Positions 42,982 through 53,969 are shown, numbered from the stretch's first letter. The stretch: 64,000 nt of DNA from Eikenella longinqua (GCF_001648355.1 NZ_LXSL01000028.1:1-64000); one strand, 5' to 3'. Notes: a model not told the origin generated them from the sequence alone. Numbers and translations: made by a program.

Positions 42982-44931
42982 TTACTGCTTGTTTTCCTCG
43001 CTATCCAGGAAGCTGCGCAGGCGGTCGCTGCGGGTGGGGTGGCGCAGCTTGCGCAGGGCTTTGGCTTCGATTTGGCGGATGCGTTCGCGGGTAACGTCGA
43101 ACTGTTTGCCCACTTCTTCCAGCGTGTGGTCGGTGTTCATGTCGATGCCGAAGCGCATGCGCAATACTTTGGCTTCGCGCGGGGTGAGGCTTTCCAGCAC
43201 GTCTTTGGTGGCCTCGCGCAGGCTGGAATACATGGCGGCATCGGCAGGGGCAACGTTGTTCACGTCTTCGATGAAGTCGCCCAAGTGGCTGTCGTCATCG
43301 TCGCCGATGGGGGTTTCCATGGAAATCGGCTCTTTGGCAATTTTCATGATTTTGCGGATTTTGTCTTCCGGCATTTCCATCAGCTCGGCGAGCTTGGCGG
43401 CATCCGGGTCTTCGCCGGTTTCTTGCAGATACTGGCGGGAGATGCGGTTCATTTTGTTGATGGTTTCAATCATGTGAACCGGGATGCGGATGGTACGCGC
43501 CTGGTCGGCAATCGAGCGGGTGATGGCTTGGCGGATCCACCAGGTGGCATAAGTGGAGAATTTGTAGCCGCGCCGGTATTCGAATTTGTCCACCGCTTTC
43601 ATCAGGCCGATGTTGCCTTCCTGAATCAAATCGAGGAATTGCAGGCCGCGGTTGGTGTATTTCTTGGCAATGGAAATCACCAGGCGCAGGTTGGCCTGAA
43701 TCATTTCCTGCTTGGCGGCGGCGGTTTCTTTCTCGTTGGCCACCATGTTTTTGCTGATTTCTTTCAGCTCGGCAATCGAGATTTGCGCGTGTTTTTCCTG
43801 CTCGATCAGGATGTTTTGCTTCTCGATGATGGCGTATTGGAAACGGCTCAGGGCTTCGCTCCACACGCGGTTTTTGCCGATTTCGGTTTCTATCCAGCCC
43901 AGATCGGTGATGTTGGGTAGGAAGTTTTCGATGAAATAATCGCGATCCATGTGCACGCGGTTGAGGCAGATGTCGCGGATTTCGCGTTCCAGGCGGCGGA
44001 TGTTGTCTACGCGGGTGCGCAGATTGTCGCTCAGGGTTTCGATTTGGCGGGTGGTGAAGCGCACGTTCAATAGTTGGTCGGCAATGGAGTTGCGCAATTC
44101 CAGGTATGAGGCGTGCTGGCTGTGGTGTTTGTTGAGCGCGGCCACCATTTTTTTGTAGGTGGCCTGGATGCCTTCGAAGTGCGACAACACTTTTTGTTTG
44201 AGCTCTTCCAGATTGGCGGCGGATACGGCGCCGGCATCTTCTTCTTCGGTGTCTTCTTCGTCTTCGGAATCTTCTTCGCTATTGTCTTCTTCCAAATCGG
44301 TATCGGGGCTGGATTCTTCGGATTTGTCCACACCGATGCCCAGCTCGTCGAGCAGCTCTTCGTGCGGGTCGATGATGTCTTCCACCACTTCGTTCACTCG
44401 GATTTCGTCGTTGCGCACCTGCTCGATGAGGGCGAGGATTTCGGCCACGGAGCCGGGGCAGGCGGAAATGGCCTGAATCATGTTGCGCAGGGCGGTTTCG
44501 ATTTTTTTGGCGATGACGATTTCGTCTTCGCGCGTGAGCAAATCCACTTGGCCCATTTCGCGCATATACATGCGCACCGGGTCGGTGGTGCGGCCGAATT
44601 CGGAATCAGCGCTGGAAAGGGCGGCTTCGGCTTCGGCCACGGCGTCGTCGTCGGTCATGTTGGCCGTGTTGTCTGCCATCAGCAGGGTTTCGCTGTCGGG
44701 CGTTTCTTCGGTTACCTGAATACCCAGGCCGGAAATCATATTGACGATATTGTCGATCTGCTCGGCATCCGACATATCGTCGGGCAGGGCATCGTTGATT
44801 TCGGCATAGGTGATGTAGCCGCGCTCTTTGCCTTGCAGAATCAGCTGTCTGAGCCGCGCCCGCTGCTCTTCGGGAGTCAGCGGGCGGTTGCCTTCTTGTT
44901 CTTCGGTGGCGGGATTGTTCTGTTCGGACAT
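42982..44931 (-). CDS. rpoD: RNA polymerase primary sigma factor (sigma-70)
   Basis: 649 residues. Region 1.1 is followed by an acidic stretch (EEDNSEEDSEDEEDTEEED) in the non-conserved region. Regions 2.1-2.4 contain GLQFLDLIQEGNIGLMKAV and YKFSTYATWWIRQAITR, and region 4 ends with RERIRQIEAKALRKLRHP. It directs housekeeping transcription. I start it at ATG 44931 (MSEQNNP) with GAGAG upstream, rather than at GTG 44949. It follows dnaG after 49 bases on the same strand, the usual dnaG-rpoD arrangement. Confidence 0.97.
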   Translation of the reverse strand: MSEQNNPATEEQEGNRPLTPEEQRARLRQLILQGKERGYITYAEINDALPDDMSDAEQIDNIVNMISGLGIQVTEETPDSETLLMADNTANMTDDDAVAEAEAALSSADSEFGRTTDPVRMYMREMGQVDLLTREDEIVIAKKIETALRNMIQAISACPGSVAEILALIEQVRNDEIRVNEVVEDIIDPHEELLDELGIGVDKSEESSPDTDLEEDNSEEDSEDEEDTEEEDAGAVSAANLEELKQKVLSHFEGIQATYKKMVAALNKHHSQHASYLELRNSIADQLLNVRFTTRQIETLSDNLRTRVDNIRRLEREIRDICLNRVHMDRDYFIENFLPNITDLGWIETEIGKNRVWSEALSRFQYAIIEKQNILIEQEKHAQISIAELKEISKNMVANEKETAAAKQEMIQANLRLVISIAKKYTNRGLQFLDLIQEGNIGLMKAVDKFEYRRGYKFSTYATWWIRQAITRSIADQARTIRIPVHMIETINKMNRISRQYLQETGEDPDAAKLAELMEMPEDKIRKIMKIAKEPISMETPIGDDDDSHLGDFIEDVNNVAPADAAMYSSLREATKDVLESLTPREAKVLRMRFGIDMNTDHTLEEVGKQFDVTRERIRQIEAKALRKLRHPTRSDRLRSFLDSEENKQ

Positions 44932-44980
44932 GTTTCTCTCGTTTTTCACATGGGCTAACTAAAAGGGGACGGTGCGGCCG

Positions 44981-46771
44981 CTAGGGCTGCCCGTCGCTGT
45001 GGGGGGAAGGATGCTTCAGCAAATCCCGTAGCAGTTTGATTTCGTCATCGCTCAGGCCTTGGGCGATGCGTTTGCGTTTCAACGCTTCAACTTGTTGGGA
45101 TTTCAGCGAGGCCATCAGTTTATGCATACCCGATTGGAATTCCTGCGCATCGTTTTCACTACCTCCCTCGAAGTGGCCGCTGTCCGTGCCGGACTGCATG
45201 ATGTGGCAGATACTGCCGTAATAGGGGGTGTTGCGCATGGCTTCCATCAATCCGGCGCTGGAAAGCGGGGCTTGGCTGCGGCGCACATGGGCAGCCATCA
45301 CGCTCAGGCAGGCCACGTCGGCATCCAGCTCCAGATGGTCGGGTAAGTCGATATATGCAGCCCATTGCGGATTTATCAATAGGCTGCGGATTTGTTTTTG
45401 CGCCAAACTCAGCATTTGCGGCTGGCGGAAGGTTTGGCGCGGCAGGGTGTAGCGCTGTTGGGCAACGTGGCGCTTGGGGGCTTCCTGCCCCATCAGGTGT
45501 GCCAGATTGGCCGGATCGATGCCCACCAGGTTGCTCAGCTCTTGCTTGAGCAGGAAGGCTAGGGCGGGGGCGGTAATCTGGGTAAGCAGGGGGGCGGCGG
45601 TTTTCACCAGCTCGGCCTTGCCTTCTTGGGTGTGCAGGTCTAGATGTTCGGTGAGCGCATCCCATAAATAGGCGGAGAGCGGTTTGCTCTGATGCAACAG
45701 CATATCTTCAAAACGCTCGCGGCCGTGTTCGCGCACGTAGCTGTCGGGGTCGTGTCCTTCGGGCAGGAAGAGGAAATGCAGCGATTTGCCGTCTTTGAGC
45801 TGGGGCAGGGCGTTTTCCAAGGCGCGCCAGGCGGCTTTGCGGCCGGCGGCGTCGCCATCGAAGCAGAAATAGACGCTGTCGGTGTGGCGCATCAGGATTT
45901 TGACGTGCTCGGCGGTGGTGGCGGTGCCGAGCGCGGCCACGCAGTAGCCGATGCCGAACTGTGCCAGTGCCACCACGTCCATATAGCCTTCCACCACCAA
46001 AATGCGGCCGGCTTCCTTCACGGCGGCTCGCGCTTCGTGCAGGCCGTAGAGGTTTTTGCCTTTGTCGAACAGCGGGGTGTCGGGTGAATTGAGGTATTTG
46101 GGTTTGGAATCGTCGAGCACGCGGCCGCCGAAGCCGATCACCTGCCCGCTGCTGTTGCGGATGGGGAACATGATGCGGTGGCGGAAGCGGTCGTAGTGGC
46201 TGCCGTCTTTTTCGATCACCATGCCGCTGTTTACCAGGGCTTCGGAAGGGTAGGGGCTGAAGCTTTGCGCCAGCGGCCGCCAGCTGTCGGGGGCGTAGCC
46301 TAAGCCGTAGTGGGCGATGATTTCGGCGGAGAGGCCGCGTTTTTTCAGGTAGCCTTGGGCGGCTTTGCTGGCGGCCAGTTCGCGTTGGTAGAATGCAGCG
46401 GCTTGGGCGGTGGTGTCTTCCAGGGTTTGCTGGCGTTGTTTGCGGCGGGCGCGTTCGTCGGCGCTTTCCTGCCGGCCGCGCTGCTGCGGCACGACCATGC
46501 CGGCGCGGTCGGCGAGGTATTGCACGGCTTCGGTGAAGCCCAAGCCTTGGTATTCCATCACGAATCCGATGGCCGAGCCGTGTGCGCCGCAGCCGAAGCA
46601 GTGGTAGAACTGCTTGCTCGGGCTGACGGAGAAGGAGGGAGATTTCTCTTTGTGAAACGGGCAGCAGGCCATGTAGTTGGCGCCGCCTTTTTTCAGCGGC
46701 ACGTGCTCGTCGATGATGTCGACGATGTCGGTTTTGGCCAGCAGCTCGTCGATGAATTCGCTGGGAATCAT
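44981..46771 (-). CDS. dnaG: DNA primase
   Basis: 596 residues. The zinc-finger ligands C37, H40, C58 and C61 lie in CCPFHKEKSPSFSV and FYHCFGCGAHG. The TOPRIM part has ILVVEGYMDVVALAQ and CFDGDAAGRKA. The C-terminal part, which binds DnaB helicase, is less conserved. It synthesises RNA primers at the replication fork. A DUS within the gene at about 46345 is translated as GYLKK. rpoD follows; the usual rpsU is not upstream, where yggX is found instead. Confidence 0.96.
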   Translation of the reverse strand: MIPSEFIDELLAKTDIVDIIDEHVPLKKGGANYMACCPFHKEKSPSFSVSPSKQFYHCFGCGAHGSAIGFVMEYQGLGFTEAVQYLADRAGMVVPQQRGRQESADERARRKQRQQTLEDTTAQAAAFYQRELAASKAAQGYLKKRGLSAEIIAHYGLGYAPDSWRPLAQSFSPYPSEALVNSGMVIEKDGSHYDRFRHRIMFPIRNSSGQVIGFGGRVLDDSKPKYLNSPDTPLFDKGKNLYGLHEARAAVKEAGRILVVEGYMDVVALAQFGIGYCVAALGTATTAEHVKILMRHTDSVYFCFDGDAAGRKAAWRALENALPQLKDGKSLHFLFLPEGHDPDSYVREHGRERFEDMLLHQSKPLSAYLWDALTEHLDLHTQEGKAELVKTAAPLLTQITAPALAFLLKQELSNLVGIDPANLAHLMGQEAPKRHVAQQRYTLPRQTFRQPQMLSLAQKQIRSLLINPQWAAYIDLPDHLELDADVACLSVMAAHVRRSQAPLSSAGLMEAMRNTPYYGSICHIMQSGTDSGHFEGGSENDAQEFQSGMHKLMASLKSQQVEALKRKRIAQGLSDDEIKLLRDLLKHPSPHSDGQP

Positions 46772-46821
46772 GGCGGAATCGGCTGCGGTTGGAAAGGGAA
46801 TGCTGTGGCGGTAACAGGCCT

Positions 46822-46865
46822 GAAGGCTACCTGAAAATCTGCGTTGGGATTTTCAGGTAGCCTTC
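46822..46865 (-). terminator. DUS hairpin between yggX and dnaG
   Basis: GAAGGCTACCTGAAAAT pairs with ATTTTCAGGTAGCCTTC. It may end yggX transcription, though no T-run follows on the minus strand. Confidence 0.6.
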
Positions 46866-46875
46866 TGTGTTTGGT

Positions 46876-47151
46876 TTACTCGGCGGGCGGAACGTAGCCG
46901 TGCACGGTGTCGGCGTCGCCGTCGCCGAAGAAGTAGTTTGCCATCTGCTGGGCGAGGTATTGGCGGGCACGCGGGTCGGCCAGGCTGAGGCGGTTTTCGT
47001 TGATGAGCATGGTTTGGTGGCGCGTCCAGGCGTCCCAGGCTTCTTGCGATACGTTGTCGAAGATGCGCTTGCCCAGCTCGTTGGGCAGAGGCGGGAATTT
47101 GAGGCCGGGGGCTTCTTTGCCCAGTTTGATGCAGTGTACGGTGCGGGTCAT
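46876..47151 (-). CDS. yggX: Fe(2+)-trafficking protein
   Basis: 91 residues matching YggX throughout: MTRTVHCIKLGKEAPGL with the conserved Cys 7, GKRIFDNVSQEAWDAWTRHQ, NENRLSLADPRARQYL and ANYFFGDG. YggX protects Fe-S clusters from oxidative damage and moves iron; in E. coli it is SoxS-controlled. In Neisseria it is often beside other stress genes. Here it precedes dnaG and follows dapB, all on one strand, but the gap to dapB and a hairpin suggest separate units. Confidence 0.95.
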   Translation of the reverse strand: MTRTVHCIKLGKEAPGLKFPPLPNELGKRIFDNVSQEAWDAWTRHQTMLINENRLSLADPRARQYLAQQMANYFFGDGDADTVHGYVPPAE

Positions 47152-47204
47152 GAGGTGTCCTGTGGTGTGATGGTTTGAGGGACAGCGTTGGCTGCTGCGG
47201 CAGG

Positions 47205-48032
47205 CTATATGGGCGGATTACTGGTTTTCAAGCCCAATACGTCTTGCATGTCGTAGAGGCCGCGGTCATGGTGTTGCAGCCACACGGCGGCACGCACGGC
47301 GCCGGCGGCAAAAGTCATGCGGCTGGAGGCTTTGTGGGTGATTTCCACGCGCTCGCCTTCGCCGGCGAAGAGGGCGGTGTGGTCGCCCACGATGTCGCCG
47401 CCGCGCACGGTGGCAAAGCCGATGGTGTGCGGATCGCGCGCGCCGGTGTGGCCTTCGCGGCCGTACACGGCGCAATCTTTCAGGTTGCGGCCGAGGGCGT
47501 GGGCAATCACTTCGCCCATGCGCAGGGCGGTACCGCTGGGAGCATCGACTTTATGGCGGTGGTGCGCTTCGATGATTTCTATGTCGTAGCCTTCGTTCAG
47601 CACGCAGCTCACGGTGTCGAGGATGTGGAAGGTGAGGTTTACGCCGACGCTGTAGTTGGCGGAAAACACCACGGCGGTTTGTTCGGCGGCAGCGGCGATG
47701 GCGGCTTTGCCGGCTTCGTCGAAACCGGTGGTGCCGATTACCATTTTGATGCCGCGTTTGGTGCAAACGAGCAGAAGGCTACCTGAAACGGCCGGGCGGG
47801 TGAAGTCGATGAGCACTTGGCAATCGGCGAGCGCGGCATCGGTGTCGCTGCTGATAATAACGCCGGTTTTTAGGCCGGAGGCGTAGCCGGCATCCAGGCC
47901 CAGCGCTTCGGAGCCGGCGTGTTCCAGCGCGCCGGTGAGCACGGTGTGCGGGTTTTGCTCCACGGCTTCAACCAGCATTTTGCCCATGCGGCCGTTTACG
48001 CCGGCAATGGCGATTTTGATGGGGGCGGACAT
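47205..48032 (-). CDS. dapB: 4-hydroxy-tetrahydrodipicolinate reductase
   Basis: 275 residues. The NAD(P)H site is IAIAGVNGRMGKMLVE, and the catalytic segment EIIEAHHRHKVDAPSGTALRM has the His and Lys of the active site. It makes tetrahydrodipicolinate for lysine and meso-DAP. A DUS lies within the gene at about 47777. bamE precedes it by 58 bases, so the two are likely co-transcribed, an arrangement also seen in Neisseria. dapD of the same pathway lies 2 kb away on the other strand. Confidence 0.95.
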   Translation of the reverse strand: MSAPIKIAIAGVNGRMGKMLVEAVEQNPHTVLTGALEHAGSEALGLDAGYASGLKTGVIISSDTDAALADCQVLIDFTRPAVSGSLLLVCTKRGIKMVIGTTGFDEAGKAAIAAAAEQTAVVFSANYSVGVNLTFHILDTVSCVLNEGYDIEIIEAHHRHKVDAPSGTALRMGEVIAHALGRNLKDCAVYGREGHTGARDPHTIGFATVRGGDIVGDHTALFAGEGERVEITHKASSRMTFAAGAVRAAVWLQHHDRGLYDMQDVLGLKTSNPPI

Positions 48033-48090
48033 ATTTGCTCCTTAACAATCGGGGCGGAAACAGGGTGGCGATTGGATTTGCCAATCGGGT

Positions 48091-48453
48091 TTATTGCTGC
48101 GGCTGCTGTTGGCGCAGCTCATTGAGCACGTCGCCTTCGGCGCGCACCAGGGAATCGTTTTGATCGAAATGCAGGGTGAGGTTTTTGCGTTCGCGCACTT
48201 TGCCGCCGCGGCTCACTTCAAACACGTAATCCCAGCGGTTGGCATGCATCGGGTCGCGCAGCAGCGGCGTGCCCAGCAGGTGCTGCACCTGCTCTTTGCT
48301 CAAGCCTTGGCGCAGGGCGGCCACGGCCTGCAAATCCAGCTCGTTGCCTTGCACGATGGTGAGTTTGTAGGAAGGGAAACGGGCCAGGCGCTCGGTGCTG
48401 CAAGCGGCCAAACCGAGGCAGGCGGCCAGAGCCAGGCAAAGGGATTTGTTCAC
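48091..48453 (-). CDS. bamE: Outer membrane protein assembly factor BamE
   Basis: 120 residues. Signal peptide with lipobox LAAC (Cys 18). The BamE/SmpA fold follows: YKLTIVQGNELDLQAVAALRQGLSKEQVQHLLGTPLLRD and HANRWDYVF. A lipoprotein of the Bam complex that inserts beta-barrels into the outer membrane. I use GTG 48453 because a good AAAGGT lies before it and the lipoprotein signal starts there. Divergent from fur, as in Neisseria and many other Gram-negatives. The promoter is probably shared with the fur operator region. Confidence 0.93.
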   Translation of the reverse strand: MNKSLCLALAACLGLAACSTERLARFPSYKLTIVQGNELDLQAVAALRQGLSKEQVQHLLGTPLLRDPMHANRWDYVFEVSRGGKVRERKNLTLHFDQNDSLVRAEGDVLNELRQQQPQQ

Positions 48454-48570
48454 AACTTGACCTTTCGAAAAACGGGAAACAGGGCCGGGGCGCCGCCGCC
48501 TTTGCCGGGCAATCAGCGGGCAGAGAGTGGGCAAGCGCATTAAAAGTGCGTATTATAACGACTATTGACT

Positions 48571-48589
48571 GATAGTGATATGCATACAT
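48571..48589. promoter_or_regulatory. Candidate Fur box over the fur start
   Basis: By my alignment 12 of 19 positions match the Fur consensus, with nine of the first ten. It ends just before the fur ATG. Autoregulation of fur by such a site is common. Confidence 0.4.
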
Positions 48590-48590
48590 C

Positions 48591-49019
48591 ATGGAAAATA
48601 ACATCGCACAACTCAAAGGCAGCGGCCTGAAAGTTACCGGCCCGCGCCTGAAAATTCTGGATTTGTTTGAAACCCATGCCGAAGAGCACCTGAGCGCCGA
48701 GGATGTGTACCGCATCCTGTTGGACGAAGGCGTGGAAATCGGCGTGGCCACCATCTACCGCGTGCTCACCCAGTTTGAGCAGGCCGGCATCCTGCTGCGC
48801 CACCACTTCGAGAGCGGCAAGGCGGTATACGAGCTGAACAAGGGCGACCACCACGACCATATCGTGTGCGTGAAATGCGGCAAGGTAACCGAATTCCACA
48901 ACCCGACCATCGAGAGCCTGCAAGGCCAGATTGCCGAGGAAAACGGCTACCGCATCGTGGATCACGCGCTGTATCTCTACGGCGTGTGCAGCGCCTGCCA
49001 GCAGAAACACCATCTTTAG
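48591..49019 (+). CDS. fur: Ferric uptake regulator
   Basis: 142 residues. Winged helix with LKVTGPRLKILDLFE and GVATIYRVLTQFEQAG. Metal-binding part has HHFESGKAVYEL, DHHDHIVCVKCGKV (C93, C96 of the structural zinc) and the terminal pair CSAC (C133, C136). It represses iron-uptake genes when iron is plentiful. Divergent bamE lies 137 bases upstream. A probable Fur site upstream of bfd in this window is a likely target. Confidence 0.97.
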   Translation: MENNIAQLKGSGLKVTGPRLKILDLFETHAEEHLSAEDVYRILLDEGVEIGVATIYRVLTQFEQAGILLRHHFESGKAVYELNKGDHHDHIVCVKCGKVTEFHNPTIESLQGQIAEENGYRIVDHALYLYGVCSACQQKHHL

Positions 49020-49118
49020 GAGACGACCGCCCGGCGGCGGCTTGCCGTTTTCAGGTAGCTTTTTCGCGGAAGCAGCTCAATGCTTTGGCGATAGAAACCG
49101 CAGGCCGGGGTTCATTTA

Positions 49119-49868
49119 ATGACCAATCAAAACCATACAGATATTCCGCTGCTCGCGGCGGACTGCCTGCAATTTCCCGACCCGCGCCCGGCCATCGCCG
49201 CACATGAGGGCTTGGTGGCGCTGAGCCGGGATTTGTCGGCAGAGCGGCTGCTGGCAGCATACAAACAGGGCATCTTCCCGTGGCATGAGGAGGGTGGCCT
49301 GTTTTTTTGGTTTGCCACCGCGCCGCGCACTGTGCTCTACCCCGAGCGGCTGCACATCGGCCGCTCGCTGGCCAAAACGCTGCGGCACAAGCCCTATGCG
49401 GTTACCGCCAATCAAAACTTCCTGGCCGTGATTGCCGCCTGCGCCGCCACGCCGCGGCCGGGGCAGGGCGGCAGTTGGATTGCGCCGAATTTTCAGGTAG
49501 CCTACACCGAGCTGCACCGGCTCGGCCGCGCGCATTCGTTTGAATGCTGGTATCCCGATGAAGACGGGCGGCTGGTGTTGGCCGGCGGGCTCTACGGCGT
49601 GCAGATCGGGCGGGTGTTTTTCGGCGAATCGATGTTTGCCTGGCAGAGCGATGCTTCCAAAATCGCCTTTGCCTGCGCGGTGCCGTTTCTGCAACGCTGC
49701 GGCATCAGGCTGATCGACTGCCAGCAGGATACGCCGCACCTGGCGCGTTTCGGCTCGCAAACCGTGCCGTTCGACGACTTCCAGGCGGCCCTCTCCGAGC
49801 TGACGGCGCAGCCGCTGGACAAGCCGATTACTTCGCACCTGCTCAAGCGGCAGGGCATAAACTGGTGA
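49119..49868 (+). CDS. aat: Leucyl/phenylalanyl-tRNA--protein transferase
   Basis: 249 residues. AAYKQGIFPWHEEGGLFFWFATAPRTVLYPE near the start and FGESMFAWQSDASKIAFACAV in the middle are Aat signatures. It adds Leu or Phe to N-terminal Arg/Lys as part of the N-end rule leading to ClpAP. A DUS inside the gene at about 49492 is translated as FQVAYTEL. Ends in a DUS hairpin. Fur lies 99 bases upstream in the same direction, so weak co-transcription is possible. Confidence 0.94.
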   Translation: MTNQNHTDIPLLAADCLQFPDPRPAIAAHEGLVALSRDLSAERLLAAYKQGIFPWHEEGGLFFWFATAPRTVLYPERLHIGRSLAKTLRHKPYAVTANQNFLAVIAACAATPRPGQGGSWIAPNFQVAYTELHRLGRAHSFECWYPDEDGRLVLAGGLYGVQIGRVFFGESMFAWQSDASKIAFACAVPFLQRCGIRLIDCQQDTPHLARFGSQTVPFDDFQAALSELTAQPLDKPITSHLLKRQGINW

Positions 49869-49914
49869 AGGCAGTTCGCAAGAAGCGTTTTGCATGGCAC
49901 AATACGCCCCTTTC

Positions 49915-49955
49915 AGGCTACCTGAAAAATCCGATTGATCGTTTTCAGGTAGCCT
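49915..49955 (+). terminator. DUS hairpin between aat and dapD
   Basis: AGGCTACCTGAA at 49915-49926 faces 49944-49955. Confidence 0.65.
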
Positions 49956-49992
49956 TCCCTTTCCCCATCCAACCCAATCATAAGGAAAAACC

Positions 49993-50814
49993 ATGTCATT
50001 ACAAAACACCATCGAAACCGCATTTGAACAGCGCGCCGAAATCACCCCGGCCAGCGTTTCCGCCGAAGTGAAGGAAGCTGTGCTGGAAACCCTGTACCGT
50101 TTGGATTCCGGCAGCCTGCGCGTGGCCGAGCGGCTGGGCGTGGGGGAATGGAAGGTAAACGAGTGGGCGAAGAAGGCCGTGCTGCTCTCTTTCCGCATTG
50201 CAGACAATGAAGTATCCAGCGACGGCGTGAGCAAGTATTTCGACAAAGTGCCCACCAAGTTTGCCGATTGGATTCCGCAGCAGTTTCAGGTGGCCGGCTT
50301 CCGTGCGGTGCCCGGTGCGGTGGCCCGGCGCGGCAGCTTTATCGGCAAGAATGTGGTGTTGATGCCTTCTTATGTGAACATCGGCGCCTATGTGGACGAA
50401 GGCACGATGGTGGACACTTGGGCCACCGTGGGCTCCTGCGCGCAAATCGGCAAAAACGTGCACCTGAGCGGCGGCGTGGGCATCGGCGGCGTGCTGGAGC
50501 CTTTGCAGGCTTCGCCCACCATCATTGAAGACAACTGCTTCATCGGCGCACGCAGCGAAATCGTGGAAGGCGTGATTGTGGAAGAGGGCAGCGTGATTTC
50601 CATGGGCGTGTATATCGGCCAATCCACCAAGATTTTCGACCGCGAAACGGGCGAAATTCACTACGGCCGCGTGCCTGCCGGCTCGGTGGTGGTGTCCGGC
50701 AGCCTGCCGAGCAAAGACGGCTCGCACAGCCTCTACTGCGCCGTGATTGTGAAAAAGGTGGATGCGCAAACCCGCGCCAAAACCAGCGTGAACGATTTGC
50801 TGCGCGGCGTGTGA
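49993..50814 (+). CDS. dapD: 2,3,4,5-tetrahydropyridine-2,6-dicarboxylate N-succinyltransferase
   Basis: 273 residues. A left-handed beta-helix (hexapeptide repeats) dominates the C-terminal half: VVLMPSYVNIGAYVDEGTMV, ATVGSCAQIGKNVHLS, GGVGIGGVLEPLQASPTIIE. It succinylates tetrahydrodipicolinate in the succinylase route to lysine and meso-DAP. The presence of dapD and dapB together shows this route is used. ATAAGGAAAAACC before ATG 49993. Not in an operon with dapB. Confidence 0.96.
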   Translation: MSLQNTIETAFEQRAEITPASVSAEVKEAVLETLYRLDSGSLRVAERLGVGEWKVNEWAKKAVLLSFRIADNEVSSDGVSKYFDKVPTKFADWIPQQFQVAGFRAVPGAVARRGSFIGKNVVLMPSYVNIGAYVDEGTMVDTWATVGSCAQIGKNVHLSGGVGIGGVLEPLQASPTIIEDNCFIGARSEIVEGVIVEEGSVISMGVYIGQSTKIFDRETGEIHYGRVPAGSVVVSGSLPSKDGSHSLYCAVIVKKVDAQTRAKTSVNDLLRGV

Positions 50815-50840
50815 TGCACTGATTTGCTGCTGTAATGTTT

Positions 50841-50876
50841 TTCAGGTAGCCTTTCTTCGCGAACAGGCTACCTGAA
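50841..50876 (+). terminator. DUS hairpin after dapD
   Basis: TTCAGGTAGCCT at 50841-50852 faces 50865-50876; a TTTCAGCGAAGCTAAAA repeat copy follows. Confidence 0.65.
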
Positions 50877-50934
50877 AACATTAGTTTCAGCGAAGCTAAA
50901 AATATCCGCCTCACTCCACACAAAAGGAACCCCC

Positions 50935-51531
50935 ATGCGCGCACTGCTCCTAATCGATATCCAAAACGACTTCATGCCAAGCGGCCGCCTGCCCGTGGCC
51001 GGGGGCGACGCCATCGTTGAGCCGGTAAACCGCATCATCGGCGATTACCCGCTGGTGGTCGCCTCGCAAGACTGGCACCCCGCCGGCCACGAAAGCTTCG
51101 CCTCTGCCCACCCCGGCAAACAGCCTTTCGACATCATCAACCTGCACGGCCTGGAGCAAGTGCTGTGGCCGGACCACTGCATTGCCGGCAGCAGCGGCGC
51201 CGAGTTTCACCCCGCGCTCAACACCGCGCCCATCGCCGCCGTGTTCCGCAAAGGCATGGACAAGCACACCGACAGCTACAGCGCCTTCTACGACAACGGC
51301 CGCCGCCACAACACCCGGCTCGCCGACTACCTGCGCGCCCACGGCGTAACCGATATCGATGTGGTGGGATTGGCTGCTGACTTCTGCGTGTATTTCAGCA
51401 TTGCCGACGCGCTCTCCGAAGGCTTCCGCGTGCGCCTGCTGGAGCACGCCACACGCGCCATCGATGCCGAAGGCTTCGCCAAGAAAAAGGCCGAGCTGCT
51501 CGCGCACCCCAATTTCTCGCTGGCGGATTAG
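50935..51531 (+). CDS. pncA: Nicotinamidase
   Basis: 198 residues. The cysteine-hydrolase triad is visible: D8 in LLLIDIQNDF, a Lys in VFRKGMDKHTDSYSAFYDN, and the nucleophile Cys in GLAADFCVYFS. Metal site motif DWHPAGHESFA. It converts nicotinamide to nicotinate for NAD recycling. ACAAAAGGAACCCCC precedes ATG 50935. Ends with a DUS hairpin. Confidence 0.95.
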   Translation: MRALLLIDIQNDFMPSGRLPVAGGDAIVEPVNRIIGDYPLVVASQDWHPAGHESFASAHPGKQPFDIINLHGLEQVLWPDHCIAGSSGAEFHPALNTAPIAAVFRKGMDKHTDSYSAFYDNGRRHNTRLADYLRAHGVTDIDVVGLAADFCVYFSIADALSEGFRVRLLEHATRAIDAEGFAKKKAELLAHPNFSLAD

Positions 51532-51550
51532 CCCTCAGCCCGCCATATTT

Positions 51551-51586
51551 TTCAGGTAGCCTTGGATGACATAGAGGCTACCTGAA
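51551..51586 (+). terminator. DUS hairpin after pncA
   Basis: TTCAGGTAGCCT at 51551-51562 faces 51575-51586. Confidence 0.65.
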
Positions 51587-51674
51587 AAATTTTAGCCCAT
51601 GCCGCATCTGACAGCCGCCCGCGCTTTCGGGTAAAATCCGCCCCATATCATTATTTTTCAGGTAGCCCCAAACC

Positions 51675-53375
<1,701 letters not shown>

Positions 53376-53402
53376 GCCCGGCCGCATAGCAGGGCAGGGC
53401 AA

Positions 53403-53442
53403 AGGCTACCTGAAAACGGCTTGAATAGTTTTCAGGTAGCCT
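53403..53442 (+). terminator. DUS hairpin after glnS
   Basis: AGGCTACCTGAA at 53403-53414 faces 53431-53442. Confidence 0.65.
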
Positions 53443-53461
53443 GAATCATTCCGCGATAACT

Positions 53462-53794
53462 ATGATGAAAGCACCGTCATCCAAAGCATTGGATTATCTC
53501 GCCTATATCGGTATCGGCTGCATGCTGATTGGGTGGCTGACCGATTTCTCGTTTTCTGCCTGGCTGGGCATTCCGTGGGCGATATTCACGTTTGCAGGCG
53601 TAACCGTGCTGATGCCTTTTGTGCCCAAAATCTGGCAGCGCATGCCGGCCGGCGCATTGTGGTTTGCCACCATCCCGCTCGGCTTCGGCGCGGCCTTGTC
53701 GCCCAACTTGATGATTCCCTTTGCTGTTGTCGGCGCGATTTATGCGGTGAACACGATGTGGTTTCTCCAAATATTGGAAGGTTTCTCCAATTAA
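53462..53794 (+). CDS. Small membrane protein, unknown function
   Basis: 110 residues with three hydrophobic segments (about 14-30, 34-52, 65-100) and short polar ends. Starts MMKAPSSKALDYLAYIG and ends FLQILEGFSN. No motif recognised. It lies 86 bases after glnS with a DUS hairpin between, so it has probably its own promoter. Codon use fits the neighbours. Likely an inner-membrane protein. Confidence 0.65.
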   Translation: MMKAPSSKALDYLAYIGIGCMLIGWLTDFSFSAWLGIPWAIFTFAGVTVLMPFVPKIWQRMPAGALWFATIPLGFGAALSPNLMIPFAVVGAIYAVNTMWFLQILEGFSN

Positions 53795-53902
53795 ACGGGA
53801 TTTGCTTTCGGCATTTGGCATTTTCAGGTAGTCTGTTTATCTGGTTTGGAAAAATGAGGGCTTGGGCTACCTGAAAAAGGAGAAGCCAACCATGCATCTC
53901 GA

Positions 53903-53942
53903 AGGCTACCTGAAAACGCGTCAAACCGTTTTCAGGTAGCCT
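53903..53942 (+). terminator. DUS hairpin before the isc operon
   Basis: AGGCTACCTGAA at 53903-53914 faces 53931-53942, followed by TTTTG. Confidence 0.65.
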
Positions 53943-53969
53943 TTTGCATTGAGAAAAACTAAGCCCGCT

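Noticed and set aside
48564..48590. TTGACT as -35 of fur
   Set aside because: The matching -10 would fall on the start codon, so this is more likely part of an operator or leader.
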